From: Thermoplasmata archaeon
GTDB lineage: Archaea > Thermoplasmatota > Thermoplasmata > Lutacidiplasmatales > UBA184
Direction of reading: 5' to 3'
Length of the DNA: 41,553 nt
Assembly (NCBI GenBank): GCA_022749895.1
Contig: JAKIWS010000013.1
Span: 1-41,553 of the forward strand
Shown: in pieces, positions 22,782 through 31,702 of the stretch
How the letters are laid out: each line of letters starts with the position of its first letter
Numbering within the stretch: position 1 is the first letter of the stretch
The notes under the pieces: generated by a model
Database searches by the model: none
What the model saw: the letters and a program-made list of their open reading frames with translations, nothing else
Told to the model about the DNA's origin: nothing
Position numbers and translations under genes: made by a program

Positions 22782-24758
22782 CTACGGGTGGTGCCCCGCG
22801 TCGGGTGGAAGGGTCGAGCCCGCGTGACGGTCCTCGGATTCCCACCTCGTGACGAGCTCCTGGAAACGCGGGTCCGCTCGGAACTTCGCGAGCGCGGGAG
22901 TAGCCCACATGCTGGCCCGGACCGAGAACGGGACTCTTCCCGCCCCGTCGAAGAGAATGCCGTAGGCCCGGTCGAGGTCGCCCAGAAGGGCGTAGGTCAT
23001 CGCGAACCACTTCGTCGGCAGCTGCTCGCCGGGCGGGAGAGAGTTCAAACGCTCGATCGACCGCTCGGTCTCCGCACGCTCACCGAGCACCGCATGGCCG
23101 TTCGCAGTGACCCACAGCTTTGAGCCGGCATCCGCCGGACCGGCTCCGTAGGACCGCAACACCTCGGAGGCGAGCGCGCCATGCCCGGTGAGCGCCAGGA
23201 GGGAGACCCGATTGAAGGTCACCGCATCGTGCGATGGCGAGATCTCGAGGGCCCGGTCCCATTTTCGCAGCGCTTCGTCGGGCCGCCCGGCCGCCCAAGC
23301 CGACAGCCCGGATGAGTTGAGGACCGCGGGTGATAGGGGATCCGACTCCTCCGCCCGCGCGATCTCGAGGGCGGCTTCTTCCACGCGCCCGAGACACAGG
23401 AGCGTCAGGCACAGCCAGTGATGGCCCGTGGAGTACCCCGGATTGAGCTCGATCGCCGCTCGGAGCTCCCGCTCGGACTCCCGGAACTCGCCCGCCTGGG
23501 CCAAGACCGCCCCGAGGGAAGCGTGCGCCTCGGCCAACCGGGGGTCGAGCTCGAGGGCCCGGAGGGCGGCCGCCCGTCCTTTGGGCACCGCCTCCACCTC
23601 CGCGAGGGCCGACCGGTCGAGCAGGATGGAATAGCAGTCGGCGACGCCGGAATGGGCGAGGGAGAACTCCGGATCGACCTCGACCGCCTCTTGGAATCGC
23701 CGCATCGCCTCGCGGACGTCGGGAACCGTACGACGGTTCCACAACGAACGACCCCGGAGGTAGAGCGTGTATGCCTCCACGTTCGGATGCGTGCGTCGCC
23801 GTGTCGAGACCGGGGCACGGAGTCTCAGGTCGAGGGCCTGCGCCACGTTCTCCGCAATATCGGATTGGATCGCGAAGATGTCCTCGAGCTCCCGGTCGAA
23901 CCGCTCGGCCCACAAGTGCTCCTCCGAGGCCGCGTCGATGAGCTGGACGGTGATCCGGATCCGGTTCCCCGACTTGCGGACGCTCCCCTCGAGCACGTTG
24001 CCGACCCGGAGCTCCGCGCCGATCTCCCGGACCCCTTTGGCCGCGCTCTTGTAGCGCATCACGGAGGTCCGGGCGATCACGCGGAGATTGGGGATGTGCG
24101 ATAGCTCCGTGATGATCTCGTCCGTCAGCCCGTCGGCGAAGTAGTCGTCGTTCGCGTTCGGGCTCATGTTGGCGAACGGGAGGACCGCGAGGCGGGGTAC
24201 GGGCTCGGGAGTCGCGGGGTCCGCCGCGACCCGCGCGCTGGCGGCTGGGAACACGACCCGGTACACGGTGATCGGCACCCGAACGTTCTTGAGCTCGGGG
24301 CCGACGAGCGCCTCGAACGCCACGTCGAGCTTGTTCTGTACCTGGTCGAAGACCTGGGCTGAGATACAGACGCCCCCCGGGACCGAGAGCGGCTCGATCC
24401 TCGAGGCGATGTTGACCGCGTCGCCGAGGACGTCCCCGTCGGACTCGATGACGTCCCCGAGGTGCACCCCGATGCGGAGTTGGAGCCGATCGGGCTCGGA
24501 GGTCGCGGGGTCGCTCCGCAACGAGCGCTGAATCTCGATCGCGCAGGTCGTGGCCTCGAGGGCGCTCTCGAACTCCACGAGAAATGAGTCGCCGATCGTT
24601 TTCACCTCCCGGCCACGGAATCGGGCGAAGAACGGGCGCAGAATCTCGTGGTGGCGTTCGAGGAGCCGCATCGCCTCGCTTTCGTTCGCCTGAGCAAGAG
24701 CCGTGAACCCCACGATATCCGTGAACATGATCGCAGCGAGTCGGCGAGGGCCCGGCAC
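22782..24758 (-). CDS. Class III adenylate/guanylate cyclase with TolB-like and TPR domains
   Basis: This is a 658-residue multidomain protein. Residues 1-170 are a class III cyclase: metal-binding Asp14 (FTDIVGFTAL) and Asp57 (KTIGDSFL), transition-state residues Asn116 and Arg120 (GDAVNIASR), and base-selecting Lys53 and Asp113, which point to ATP rather than GTP. About 185-310 is a TolB-like/FlgO domain (LAVLPFANMSPNANDDYFAD, ADGLTDEIITELS). From about 320 onward there are tetratricopeptide repeats (AEAHASLGAVLAQAGEFRES, DPLSPAVLNSSGLSAWAAGR). This layout is common in bacteria and rare in archaea, so acquisition by transfer is likely. A GTG at 24758 lies 24 nt after the methyltransferase stop. 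A TTTAA overlapping that stop may act as its own TATA box. Confidence 0.88.
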   Translation of the reverse strand: MPGPRRLAAIMFTDIVGFTALAQANESEAMRLLERHHEILRPFFARFRGREVKTIGDSFLVEFESALEATTCAIEIQRSLRSDPATSEPDRLQLRIGVHLGDVIESDGDVLGDAVNIASRIEPLSVPGGVCISAQVFDQVQNKLDVAFEALVGPELKNVRVPITVYRVVFPAASARVAADPATPEPVPRLAVLPFANMSPNANDDYFADGLTDEIITELSHIPNLRVIARTSVMRYKSAAKGVREIGAELRVGNVLEGSVRKSGNRIRITVQLIDAASEEHLWAERFDRELEDIFAIQSDIAENVAQALDLRLRAPVSTRRRTHPNVEAYTLYLRGRSLWNRRTVPDVREAMRRFQEAVEVDPEFSLAHSGVADCYSILLDRSALAEVEAVPKGRAAALRALELDPRLAEAHASLGAVLAQAGEFRESERELRAAIELNPGYSTGHHWLCLTLLCLGRVEEAALEIARAEESDPLSPAVLNSSGLSAWAAGRPDEALRKWDRALEISPSHDAVTFNRVSLLALTGHGALASEVLRSYGAGPADAGSKLWVTANGHAVLGERAETERSIERLNSLPPGEQLPTKWFAMTYALLGDLDRAYGILFDGAGRVPFSVRASMWATPALAKFRADPRFQELVTRWESEDRHAGSTLPPDAGHHP

Positions 24759-24782
24759 GGGGCGAGGACGGTTCCCGGTAGT

Positions 24783-25466
24783 TTAAGTGGGTACGCTCGG
24801 GGCCGGCGCTTCCTGCGGGTTGGCGCCGCCGGCGGAAGCGCGGTTCGGATCGATCGCGGCCTTGAAGCCGGTGACGAAGTACCATCGCCGATGGGCGGTC
24901 GCGCGCACGTCGATGAACCCGACGCGCGAGAGCCCCGCCCCCCACTGGGCTGACGTGCGGAAGTCGAGCGCATGCCCGTGCCGATGGCCCACCAGGACGC
25001 GGAACACCTTCGCCATCACGGACCCCGGGGGTCGCTCTTCGATGACGATCCGGCCCGCCGCGGCGAGGGACCGGTACGCTTCGGCGAGGAACCGCTCCGG
25101 CGAACCCATGTGGTGCGTCGACCGGATCGCCGTGATGCGACCGAAAGCGCCGTCGGGGAAAGGGATCTTGAGCCCACTTCCGTTCACGAACCGGAAGCTA
25201 GGATGTCTTCGCCCTCCCTGGCGGACAGCCTCCGGGTCCGGGTCGAGCACCGTCACGTCGTGGACCGACCCGGTGAACCGGGCCGTAAAGGCGCCGGTCC
25301 TTCCCCCCACGTCGAGCAACCGGTCGTTCGGGCCGGCCTCCAGCAGCTCGACGATCCGATCAGCTTCGCCTCGCCGTCCGGCGGTTCGAAACCGATCGGC
25401 CAGCGAGGGGGATACGTTCGGCGGAGCGTGATGCGACGCGAAGGACCGGACCGTCCGCTCGGACAT
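24783..25466 (-). CDS. Class I SAM-dependent methyltransferase
   Basis: This 227-residue protein has the type 11 methyltransferase pattern: motif I LLDVGGRTGAFT, acidic LDPDPEAV after strand 2, GLKIPFPDGAFGRITAIRSTHHM and then SLAAAGRIVIEERPPGS. The glycine-rich loop is slightly unusual (DVGGRTG rather than GxGxG). It is upstream of the cyclase gene by 24 nt on the same strand. The substrate is unknown. The ATG at 25466 is the only good start. Confidence 0.8.
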   Translation of the reverse strand: MSERTVRSFASHHAPPNVSPSLADRFRTAGRRGEADRIVELLEAGPNDRLLDVGGRTGAFTARFTGSVHDVTVLDPDPEAVRQGGRRHPSFRFVNGSGLKIPFPDGAFGRITAIRSTHHMGSPERFLAEAYRSLAAAGRIVIEERPPGSVMAKVFRVLVGHRHGHALDFRTSAQWGAGLSRVGFIDVRATAHRRWYFVTGFKAAIDPNRASAGGANPQEAPAPSVPT

Positions 25467-25606
25467 CGCCGCGGCGTCAGGCGGTGGCGCTACTTGCCTG
25501 CTACGGGTGTCGTCGGACCATCACGCACCGGTGGAACCCCGGATCGCGGTACCCGCGACGGGCGGCGAGGCAAACCAGAAACCCACCGCGAGGCATGGTG
25601 TAGAGC

Positions 25607-26014
25607 ATGACATCGGCCAAGGGCGGTGCCTTCCCCAAACTGGACCCGGCGACGAAACGGTTCTTCGAATCGATCCTTCCTGCGCAACCCGACGTCGACA
25701 TCCGCCCGATGTTCGGCCATGCGGCGGCGTTCGTCCACGGCAACATGTTTGCGGGGATCTTCGGCCCCGAGGTCTTCGTTCGATTGGGACCGGCCGACCA
25801 GCAGACCCTGATGAAGGAGGTGAAGACCTCGCCGTTCGAGCCGATGCCCGGCCGCCCGATGCGCGAGTACATGGTCATCCCCGCCAAGTGGAGGGCGGAC
25901 CCGGCGCGGGCCCGCTCGTGGGCCGAACGCTCCTACCTCTGGGCGGCGAAGTTGCCGCCCAAGACCAAAGCGAAACCCGCCGCGAAGTCCAAGAAGGCCG
26001 CTTTGCGCCCGTAG
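25607..26014 (+). CDS. TfoX/Sxy N-terminal domain protein
   Basis: This 135-residue protein resembles the N-terminal domain of TfoX/Sxy. MFGHAAAFVHGNMFAGIFGPEVFVRLGPAD is the family core, and the FEPMPGRPMREYMVIPAKW stretch matches the end of the domain. The C-terminus is Lys/Ala-rich. In bacteria the full-length protein controls competence genes. Stand-alone N-terminal domains are widespread and have no settled role, so competence should not be inferred here. It precedes a VOC protein gene with a separate promoter. Confidence 0.8.
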   Translation: MTSAKGGAFPKLDPATKRFFESILPAQPDVDIRPMFGHAAAFVHGNMFAGIFGPEVFVRLGPADQQTLMKEVKTSPFEPMPGRPMREYMVIPAKWRADPARARSWAERSYLWAAKLPPKTKAKPAAKSKKAALRP

Positions 26015-26081
26015 CTCGCGGCACGTCCCGCCGCCGTCCGCGCGTGCCGGCTTTTATCGGCGCGGGAAACTAGGGGGAAGC

Positions 26082-26585
26082 ATGCCCGAGCCCGAGATGG
26101 AGTCGCTCTTTTTCGGACCGATGGTGATCGCGCAAGATTTCGAAGAGTCGTACCGCTTCTACAAGGGTTCGCTCGGCCTCGCCGGCGGGGGGGAGACGCC
26201 GTACGCGGAGTTCCGGACTGGGTCGGGGCCCCTCGTAGTCCTCGACGCCAAGTTCTGGCGAGCCGTGACGTCGCTGCCCGCCGCCGCTCGGGGCACCGGA
26301 GGACGGGGCGGGATCGTCCTCGCGATCAAGGTCCGGAGCGTCGACGAGTCGTACCGCCGGCTCGTCGAGGAGGGGCGATCGTTCCTGGGACCACCAACCA
26401 ACCGGCCCCAGATGGGACTTCGAACGGTGTTCCTCCGCGACCCCGATGGGAACCTGATCGAGCTGTCGTCAGGTCTTTCCGTTCCCCGGGAGCGCCCCGC
26501 CCCGCGGAAACGCGCCCGTCGACCGGGTTCCCCCCCGCCCCGACGATCCGGGAAACGCTCGACCGGGCGGTCGGCCGGCCGTTGA
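26082..26585 (+). CDS. VOC superfamily (glyoxalase/bleomycin-resistance-like) protein
   Basis: This 167-residue protein carries one VOC unit in about the first 130 residues: VIAQDFEESYRFYKGSLGLA, then VLAIKVRSVDESYRRLVEEG, and VFLRDPDGNLIELSS at the end of the fold. The last glutamate (NLIEL) is a likely metal ligand, while the first ligand position is not obvious. A basic Pro/Arg tail follows. A TATA-like TTTATC (26053-26058) is centred 27 nt before the ATG. It may be a dioxygenase, lyase or resistance protein; the substrate is unknown. Confidence 0.78.
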   Translation: MPEPEMESLFFGPMVIAQDFEESYRFYKGSLGLAGGGETPYAEFRTGSGPLVVLDAKFWRAVTSLPAAARGTGGRGGIVLAIKVRSVDESYRRLVEEGRSFLGPPTNRPQMGLRTVFLRDPDGNLIELSSGLSVPRERPAPRKRARRPGSPPPRRSGKRSTGRSAGR

Positions 26586-27020
26586 TTGCAGAACGATTTC
26601 CGCCTCGCCGTCGTCAATCGCCGACGCAACCTGGTGCGTGCGGGCTTCCGATGCGGGCCCACCACCGGCGTGGAAGGGCCGCCATCAGCGTCGAGACCTG
26701 ACGCGGCGTTACGCGTTGGGAAAGGTATATGACGTATAACTGCGCCCTGCTCTACAGAAGGGCTGTCCCGGTGGACCACCGGACGATTAGGCTTGGCAGC
26801 AATGAATTCGGTCATCGCGCCGAACCGTGGGTGAAGATCCAAAACCTGTGAGGAAAGGTTGCCCCGTTTGCCGACGCTCAATCAGTCAGTTAGGATGCTC
26901 CCTGCCGCACCCCCGCGGGAGCGCTCGACCCCTCTAGTTCCCTCCCCCGTCCGTCGAGCCCGCTCGCGCCGACCGGTCCATTCCTCGGACCCTCCGTGGG
27001 CATTCGCGCGAACCGCGCCC
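26586..27020 (+). promoter_or_regulatory. Long upstream region of the kelch-protein gene
   Basis: No gene is supported in these 435 nt. GGTATATGA (26725-26733), a strong TATA-like box, predicts transcription starting near 26755. A perfect 7-bp hairpin follows (CCGGTGG 26768-26774 and CCACCGG 26776-26782). If this promoter drives the kelch gene, the leader would be over 250 nt, unusual for this window. A 10-codon reading frame starts at the ATG at 26803. An untranslated leader or a small RNA are both possible. Confidence 0.35.
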
Positions 27021-30000
27021 ATGGAACCCCTTCCACCCGCCCACGGCCCTCCCCGAGTTTTACAGCCTACCCTCACGTTGCACGCGAAACGAGATCCTCC
27101 AACGACGGCCCCAACCGTTTGGTCGCGCAAGGCCCCGCTCATCTCCGGCGCCGCCTTCGCCATCATCGCCGTTCTCTTGGCGAGCTCACTCCCCCTCAGC
27201 CACGGCAACCCCGGTGTCGGTCTGGGGGCCGTTGCCCTCGCCCCGGGGAGCGCCGCGCTCAGCGCCGCCGCCGCCTCGCTCGCGCAGGGCGCCGGCCCGG
27301 CGGCCGGAAGTCCCACCCACTGCTCCATGACCGGACTCCTCGCGGGGGTCTGCACGTCGACGACCGTGGCGAACGCCTCGTGGGCGAACGTGACGCCCCA
27401 GCCGCCGTCCGCCCGCTTCGGCGGGGGGGGCACGTTCGACACCTGGGACAACTATTACGTGCTGTTCGGGGGGACCACCAAGTACGAGCTGGGCGCGTAT
27501 CTCTCCGACACCTGGAAGTTCTCCGCCGGCGTTTGGTCGCCGATACCGACGTCCACCGCTCCGTCGACGCGCGCCGGAGCTAGCCTCGCCTACGATCCCG
27601 TCGATCACTATGTCCTGCTGTTCGGCGGCTGCTTCTCCACCTCCCGTCTTATGGCCTGCACGACCGCGAGCTCGGATACCTGGAAGTTCGTCGGGGGCGT
27701 CTGGACCGAGATCGACCCCGCGGTCTCACCCGCCGGTCGCGGGTACGCCTCGATGACGTGGGACGCGAAGGACGGCTACATGGTCCTGTTCGGCGGGAAG
27801 AGCAGCACCAATTTCCTGAGCGACACCTGGACGTACCTCTCGGGAAAGTGGAGCGAGCTCGACCCGACGACCGTCCCGAACAACCGCGACAACGCCGGGC
27901 TCGTCTACGATGCGGCGGACGGCTACGTCGTGCTGTACGGGGGCGGCCAGCAGGCCGGGTTCAACGACACGTGGAAGTTCGTCGCCGGCCAGTGGACGTT
28001 CCTGAAGCGAGGGCCGGTCGAGGGGAACGGCGCGGCGCTGGTGTACGACCCCGTGGACAAGTACGTCGTCATGTTCGGCGGCTACAAGGGCGCGTTGTTC
28101 GACGCGACATGGAAGCTCTCCGCGGGGACGTGGACACCGCTCTACCCCGCAACGCACCCCGTCGCCCGTAACCTCGCCACGGCCGGCTACGACGCCGCCG
28201 ACGGTTACGTGATCTTGTTCGGGGGGGCCAATCCCTCCGGCTCGTCGGACACTTGGAGTTTCTTGGGGGGCGGCTGGACGAACCTCTACCCGCTCGTCTC
28301 TCCGCCCGGGCGGACCCTCGCGCCGATCGCCTACGACGCCCGGGACGGCTACGTCGTGTTGTTCGGCGGCGCCCGCGGGAGCATCTCGGGCTGGGGGGAG
28401 GGGACCTACGCCGACACTTGGACGTACATCGGCGGCAACTGGCAACCACTCGTCCTTGCCACCTCGCCCCCGGGGCGGGCGGGTGCCGTCATGGCCTACG
28501 ACTGGGCGGACAACTACATCGTTCTGTTCGGCGGCCAGACCCCGAACGGGAACTTGGCCGACACCTGGACGTTCTCGGGCGGGAGCTGGACCCAATTGAA
28601 CCCGCTCATCTCCCCCTCCGCGCGGACGAACGCAAGCATGTCCTGGGACGGAAAGAACGGCGACCTCGTCCTCTTCGGCGGGCTCGGCACGACGAAGAAC
28701 CTCGCGGACACCTGGACGTTCTCCGCGGGAAGCTGGACGCACGTCCTGACGCTCACGTCGCCGAGCGCGCGGTGGGGCGCGGGGATCACGTACGATGTTG
28801 CCAGCGGGTACGTCCTCTTGTACGGCGGCTACGACGGCAGCTACCTCTCCGATACCTGGAAGTTCACGGGATCGAGCTGGGCGCAGATCGTCACCAGCTA
28901 CTCCCCACCCGCCGTCTACCAGCCGCAGATGATCTACGATCCGGTCGGCGGCTACGTGATCCTGTACGGGGGATTCGACGGCGGGTACGTCCAGGCGACG
29001 TGGGAGTTCAGCGGCGGGATCTGGTTCTACATCCACGCCGGGACCGCCCCGTCGGCGCGGTACGGCGCGGGGATGGCGTACGACGGCGCCGACGGCTACC
29101 TCCTCCTGTTCGGCGGCTACAACGGGTACTGGACCGACGAGACGTGGTGCTTCACGCAGGGGGGCTGGCTGCCGTTGTATCCTTCGACCACGCCGCCGCT
29201 CTCGTCCGGCAGCATCGCGACGTTCGACACGCACGACAACTACACGGTCCTGACCGGTGGATTCAAACAGTTCGATACGTCCGTCACGTGGACGTGGCAC
29301 AACGGTGCCTGGACCGCGCTGCGGCCGGCGGTTGCGCCGGAATCCCGCCAGGGGGAGAGCATGGTCTACGACGCGGCCGACGGCTACGTCCTCCTGTTCG
29401 GCGGCTCGAACGGGACGTACCTTGGGGGTACCTGGAGCTTCTCCGCCGGGAAGTGGACGCAGCTCAGCCCGGCGCTCTCCCCGTCGCCGCGGACGCAGGC
29501 CGGCATGACGTACGACGCGAAGGACGGCAAAGTCGTGTTGTTCGGCGGGTGGAACGGCGCTCCGCTCGGCGACACCTGGACGTACAAGGGCGGAATCTGG
29601 ACGCAGCTCTCGCTGACGAAGAGCCCCTCGAAACGCAGCGGCCTCGACCTTTCGTACAATCCCGTGGGCGGCTACGTCGTCCTTTTCGGCGGCCAGGGGT
29701 GCGGCTTGCTCGGATGCCTGACCACGACGTACCTCCACGACACCTGGAAGTTCGTCGGGGGCACCTGGACCAGCCTCACGCTCGCGACGGCCCCGACCGG
29801 TCGGAGCGACGCGTCGTTCGCGTTCGATACCAGCACCGGCCAGGCGCTCCTGTTCGGCGGGTTCGGCTGCACCGGACCCCTCTGCGCGCTCAAAGGGTAT
29901 CTCGGCGACAGCTGGGTGTTCTCGAACGGGGCGTGGGCGCTGCTCAAGACCGGGACCGCGCCGATGCCGCGGGCCGGGGCGGCGTTCGCTCCGATCGGGC

Positions 30001-30092
30001 CGAACGGCCACTTCATCATGTTCGGTGGTCAAGGATGCCGGGGCGTGGGCTGCCTTCTCGGGCATTTCCTCGCCGACACCTGGCGACACTAG
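27021..30092 (+). CDS. Large kelch-repeat surface protein
   Basis: This 1023-residue protein has a hydrophobic signal or signal anchor (about residues 37-57, APLISGAAFAIIAVLLASSL) after a Pro-rich basic start. About 18 kelch repeats of 45-56 residues follow to the C-terminus, each with a strand like YVVLFGG, then DTWKF-x-x-G-x-W. Eighteen blades would make three six-bladed propellers or comparable folds. There is no C-terminal anchor: the protein ends in the last repeat (LADTWRH). It is probably exported and either held by the N-terminal helix or released. Starts at 26859 and at a TTG near 27078 are also possible. Six cysteines occur in pairs in the last repeats. Confidence 0.78.
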   Translation: MEPLPPAHGPPRVLQPTLTLHAKRDPPTTAPTVWSRKAPLISGAAFAIIAVLLASSLPLSHGNPGVGLGAVALAPGSAALSAAAASLAQGAGPAAGSPTHCSMTGLLAGVCTSTTVANASWANVTPQPPSARFGGGGTFDTWDNYYVLFGGTTKYELGAYLSDTWKFSAGVWSPIPTSTAPSTRAGASLAYDPVDHYVLLFGGCFSTSRLMACTTASSDTWKFVGGVWTEIDPAVSPAGRGYASMTWDAKDGYMVLFGGKSSTNFLSDTWTYLSGKWSELDPTTVPNNRDNAGLVYDAADGYVVLYGGGQQAGFNDTWKFVAGQWTFLKRGPVEGNGAALVYDPVDKYVVMFGGYKGALFDATWKLSAGTWTPLYPATHPVARNLATAGYDAADGYVILFGGANPSGSSDTWSFLGGGWTNLYPLVSPPGRTLAPIAYDARDGYVVLFGGARGSISGWGEGTYADTWTYIGGNWQPLVLATSPPGRAGAVMAYDWADNYIVLFGGQTPNGNLADTWTFSGGSWTQLNPLISPSARTNASMSWDGKNGDLVLFGGLGTTKNLADTWTFSAGSWTHVLTLTSPSARWGAGITYDVASGYVLLYGGYDGSYLSDTWKFTGSSWAQIVTSYSPPAVYQPQMIYDPVGGYVILYGGFDGGYVQATWEFSGGIWFYIHAGTAPSARYGAGMAYDGADGYLLLFGGYNGYWTDETWCFTQGGWLPLYPSTTPPLSSGSIATFDTHDNYTVLTGGFKQFDTSVTWTWHNGAWTALRPAVAPESRQGESMVYDAADGYVLLFGGSNGTYLGGTWSFSAGKWTQLSPALSPSPRTQAGMTYDAKDGKVVLFGGWNGAPLGDTWTYKGGIWTQLSLTKSPSKRSGLDLSYNPVGGYVVLFGGQGCGLLGCLTTTYLHDTWKFVGGTWTSLTLATAPTGRSDASFAFDTSTGQALLFGGFGCTGPLCALKGYLGDSWVFSNGAWALLKTGTAPMPRAGAAFAPIGPNGHFIMFGGQGCRGVGCLLGHFLADTWRH

Positions 30093-30267
30093 CGGGCGCC
30101 GACGAAGTTCGTCGGGCAGCTCATCGTCCGGGAAAGGGCGGCCCCGATCGCTCCCTCGGTCGTCGAGCGGGGCCGAACTGAATCGTCGGCCCAAGAGGTG
30201 GCCGCCCGCGATACGGAGCAGCCAGTTCGTGCGTCGGAACGACCGACTCCCCGTAGAGCTCTGAATG

Positions 30268-30275
30268 CTATATAG
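30268..30275 (+). promoter_or_regulatory. TATA-like box of the 30299 gene
   Basis: CTATATAG centred about 28 nt before the ATG at 30299. This is the best TATA match in the window and fits a leaderless transcript. The 206 nt between the kelch gene and this start hold no other gene. Confidence 0.6.
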
Positions 30276-30298
30276 TAGAACGTAGCAGACCGTGTAGC

Positions 30299-30643
30299 AT
30301 GGGGGTTATCCGTCCCTCCTTGCGCGCCCGTCGCATCGTTCTCCGTGTTCTTTTCGGATTTTTCCGCGTGGAGTGGACGGCCGCGGTCTGTGCATTGGCG
30401 CTGGTGCCGCTCCCGATCCTTTCGGAGACGTTCTACTTCGCGCGCATTCCGCCGGGTCCGCCTCCGTTCGCGATACTCGGGGTGACGCTGGGGGTCACCG
30501 GAGGGCTGGCGTACGCGGCGGCCAAGCTCCCCCTGACGATTCCGCGCTCCTGGGCCGCTCCGGGCGGCGCGCCGGTTCTCCCGCCCGCGGAATCGGGCGG
30601 AGGGGCTCCGGCACCGCGGCCCCGACCCCGCACGGTCCCGTAG
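30299..30643 (+). CDS. Small two-helix membrane protein
   Basis: This 114-residue protein has a basic N-terminus, two hydrophobic helices (about residues 25-45, WTAAVCALALVPLPILSETF, and 56-77, PFAILGVTLGVTGGLAYAA) and a Pro/Gly-rich tail. Its start is fixed by a TATA-like box 28 nt upstream. The family is not recognised. It follows the kelch gene but has its own promoter. Confidence 0.62.
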   Translation: MGVIRPSLRARRIVLRVLFGFFRVEWTAAVCALALVPLPILSETFYFARIPPGPPPFAILGVTLGVTGGLAYAAAKLPLTIPRSWAAPGGAPVLPPAESGGGAPAPRPRPRTVP

Positions 30644-30870
30644 GGGCGACGGCGGCTGGGAGCGAGCCGGTCGGGTCCGCCTCGACGATGGACCGACCGA
30701 CTACCTGGAGCTCGGAACCCGCCGTTCTCTCCGTGTGAGACCTCAGACCCCGCCGACGACGCCCACGGGGGAACCTTCGGCCGGGGCCCGTTTCATCCCC
30801 TCCCCCAGAGGTGTTTTAGTGCGGAAACCCGGGGCTGGAACGTCGGGACATCCGACAAGTTGGAACCACC

Positions 30871-31248
30871 ATGAGCGACCCCAAGCCCGGAGCAGTTGTG
30901 CACATCGAGTACTCGACGAACGACCCGGCGGCGACCAAGAAGTTCCTCGAAGCGGTCTTCGGATGGAAGATCAAGAAGGAATCGATGGACACCGGGATGG
31001 ACTACTGGACGTTCGACGCTGGGTCGGGACCGGGCGGCGGTCTGATGAAGCCCATGGACGGAATGCCCGCCTCCACGCTGAGCTACGTGCTCGTCGAGTC
31101 GGTCGACGCGGCGACGAAGAAGATCACCGCGCACGGCGGCAAGGTGCTGATGCCGAAGCAGGAGATCCCGAAGATCGGCTGGTTCGCGGTCTTCGAGATC
31201 CCGGGCGGCGTCGTGCAGGCGGTCTACCAGTCCGCACCGCGGCCGTAA
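30871..31248 (+). CDS. VOC family protein
   Basis: This 125-residue protein is close to the small VOC family that includes mycobacterial CFP30B-like proteins: VVHIEYSTNDPAATKKFLEA, VFGWKIKKESMDTGMDYWTF, GPGGGLM, then SYVLVESVDAATKKITAHGG and VFEIPGGVVQAVYQS. His11 may be a metal ligand, but the usual final Glu is replaced (VVQAVYQ), so metal binding may be lost. A TATA-like TTTTAG (30815-30820) lies about 55 nt upstream. Confidence 0.82.
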   Translation: MSDPKPGAVVHIEYSTNDPAATKKFLEAVFGWKIKKESMDTGMDYWTFDAGSGPGGGLMKPMDGMPASTLSYVLVESVDAATKKITAHGGKVLMPKQEIPKIGWFAVFEIPGGVVQAVYQSAPRP

Positions 31249-31376
31249 CCCCGGCCCCTTTTCATCTCGCCTCCCCGGGACGCCGTCGGAATCGTCGTCC
31301 TGGGGAGGAACCGTTTCTCGGGGCCGTCCGGGTTGGAACGGCATCAATCTCGGGGTTCCGTCCCGAGAACCGAACC

Positions 31377-31382
31377 CATAAT
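31377..31382 (+). promoter_or_regulatory. TATA-like box of the C2H2 gene
   Basis: CATAAT centred about 27 nt before the ATG at 31407, implying a leaderless transcript. Confidence 0.45.
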
Positions 31383-31406
31383 CGTCCTCGTTGGCTACCG
31401 ACGTCC

Positions 31407-31610
31407 ATGATGGTACCGTGCCCGGTGTGCAAGACGCCGTTCGAGGAGTCCAAGCTCCCCGAGCATATGTCGCGGGACCATGCGGAGATGGCCGACCCGG
31501 AGATCCAACGACTGCACCAGCCGCACGGGGACAAGTGCATCATTTGTGGGGCGATCCTACCGAGCCCGGAAGCCCTGAGCGAGCACAATCGCCGGGTGCA
31601 CCAGCTCTAG
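31407..31610 (+). CDS. Small double C2H2 zinc-finger protein
   Basis: This 67-residue protein is almost entirely two C2H2-type fingers: CPVCKTPFEESKLPEHMSRDH and CIICGAILPSPEALSEHNRRVH. Each has Cys-x2-Cys and a His pair 3-4 residues apart. Such tiny zinc-finger proteins occur in many archaea and are thought to bind nucleic acid or protein, though few have been studied. The ATG at 31407 is placed by a TATA-like box, and a second ATG follows directly. Confidence 0.78.
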   Translation: MMVPCPVCKTPFEESKLPEHMSRDHAEMADPEIQRLHQPHGDKCIICGAILPSPEALSEHNRRVHQL

Positions 31611-31702
31611 GTCCCCGGCGCGGCCCGGACCCCGTTTTCGGCGTCGATGCGCCGCAGCCACTTGTAATGAGGGCGTGCGTATCGCCCATTTCAGGTAAGC
31701 AA

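Noticed and set aside
25607-26014. Competence (DNA uptake) function for the TfoX-like protein
   Set aside because: Only the N-terminal domain is present and no DNA-uptake genes are nearby, so competence cannot be supported.
26803-26835. 10-codon reading frame in the leader of the kelch gene
   Set aside because: It is too short and lacks a binding site or any sign of conservation that I can see. I mention it only as part of the leader.
27400-30080. Regularly spaced repeats that could look like a CRISPR array
   Set aside because: The repeats are coding, about 140-170 nt apart, variable in sequence, and match kelch blades.
27726-30194. 822-codon minus-strand frame and 642-codon plus-strand frame over the kelch gene
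   Set aside because: Both are shadows of the repeat-encoding kelch gene. Their Arg/Pro-rich sequences show no domain, whereas the kelch frame has regular repeats.
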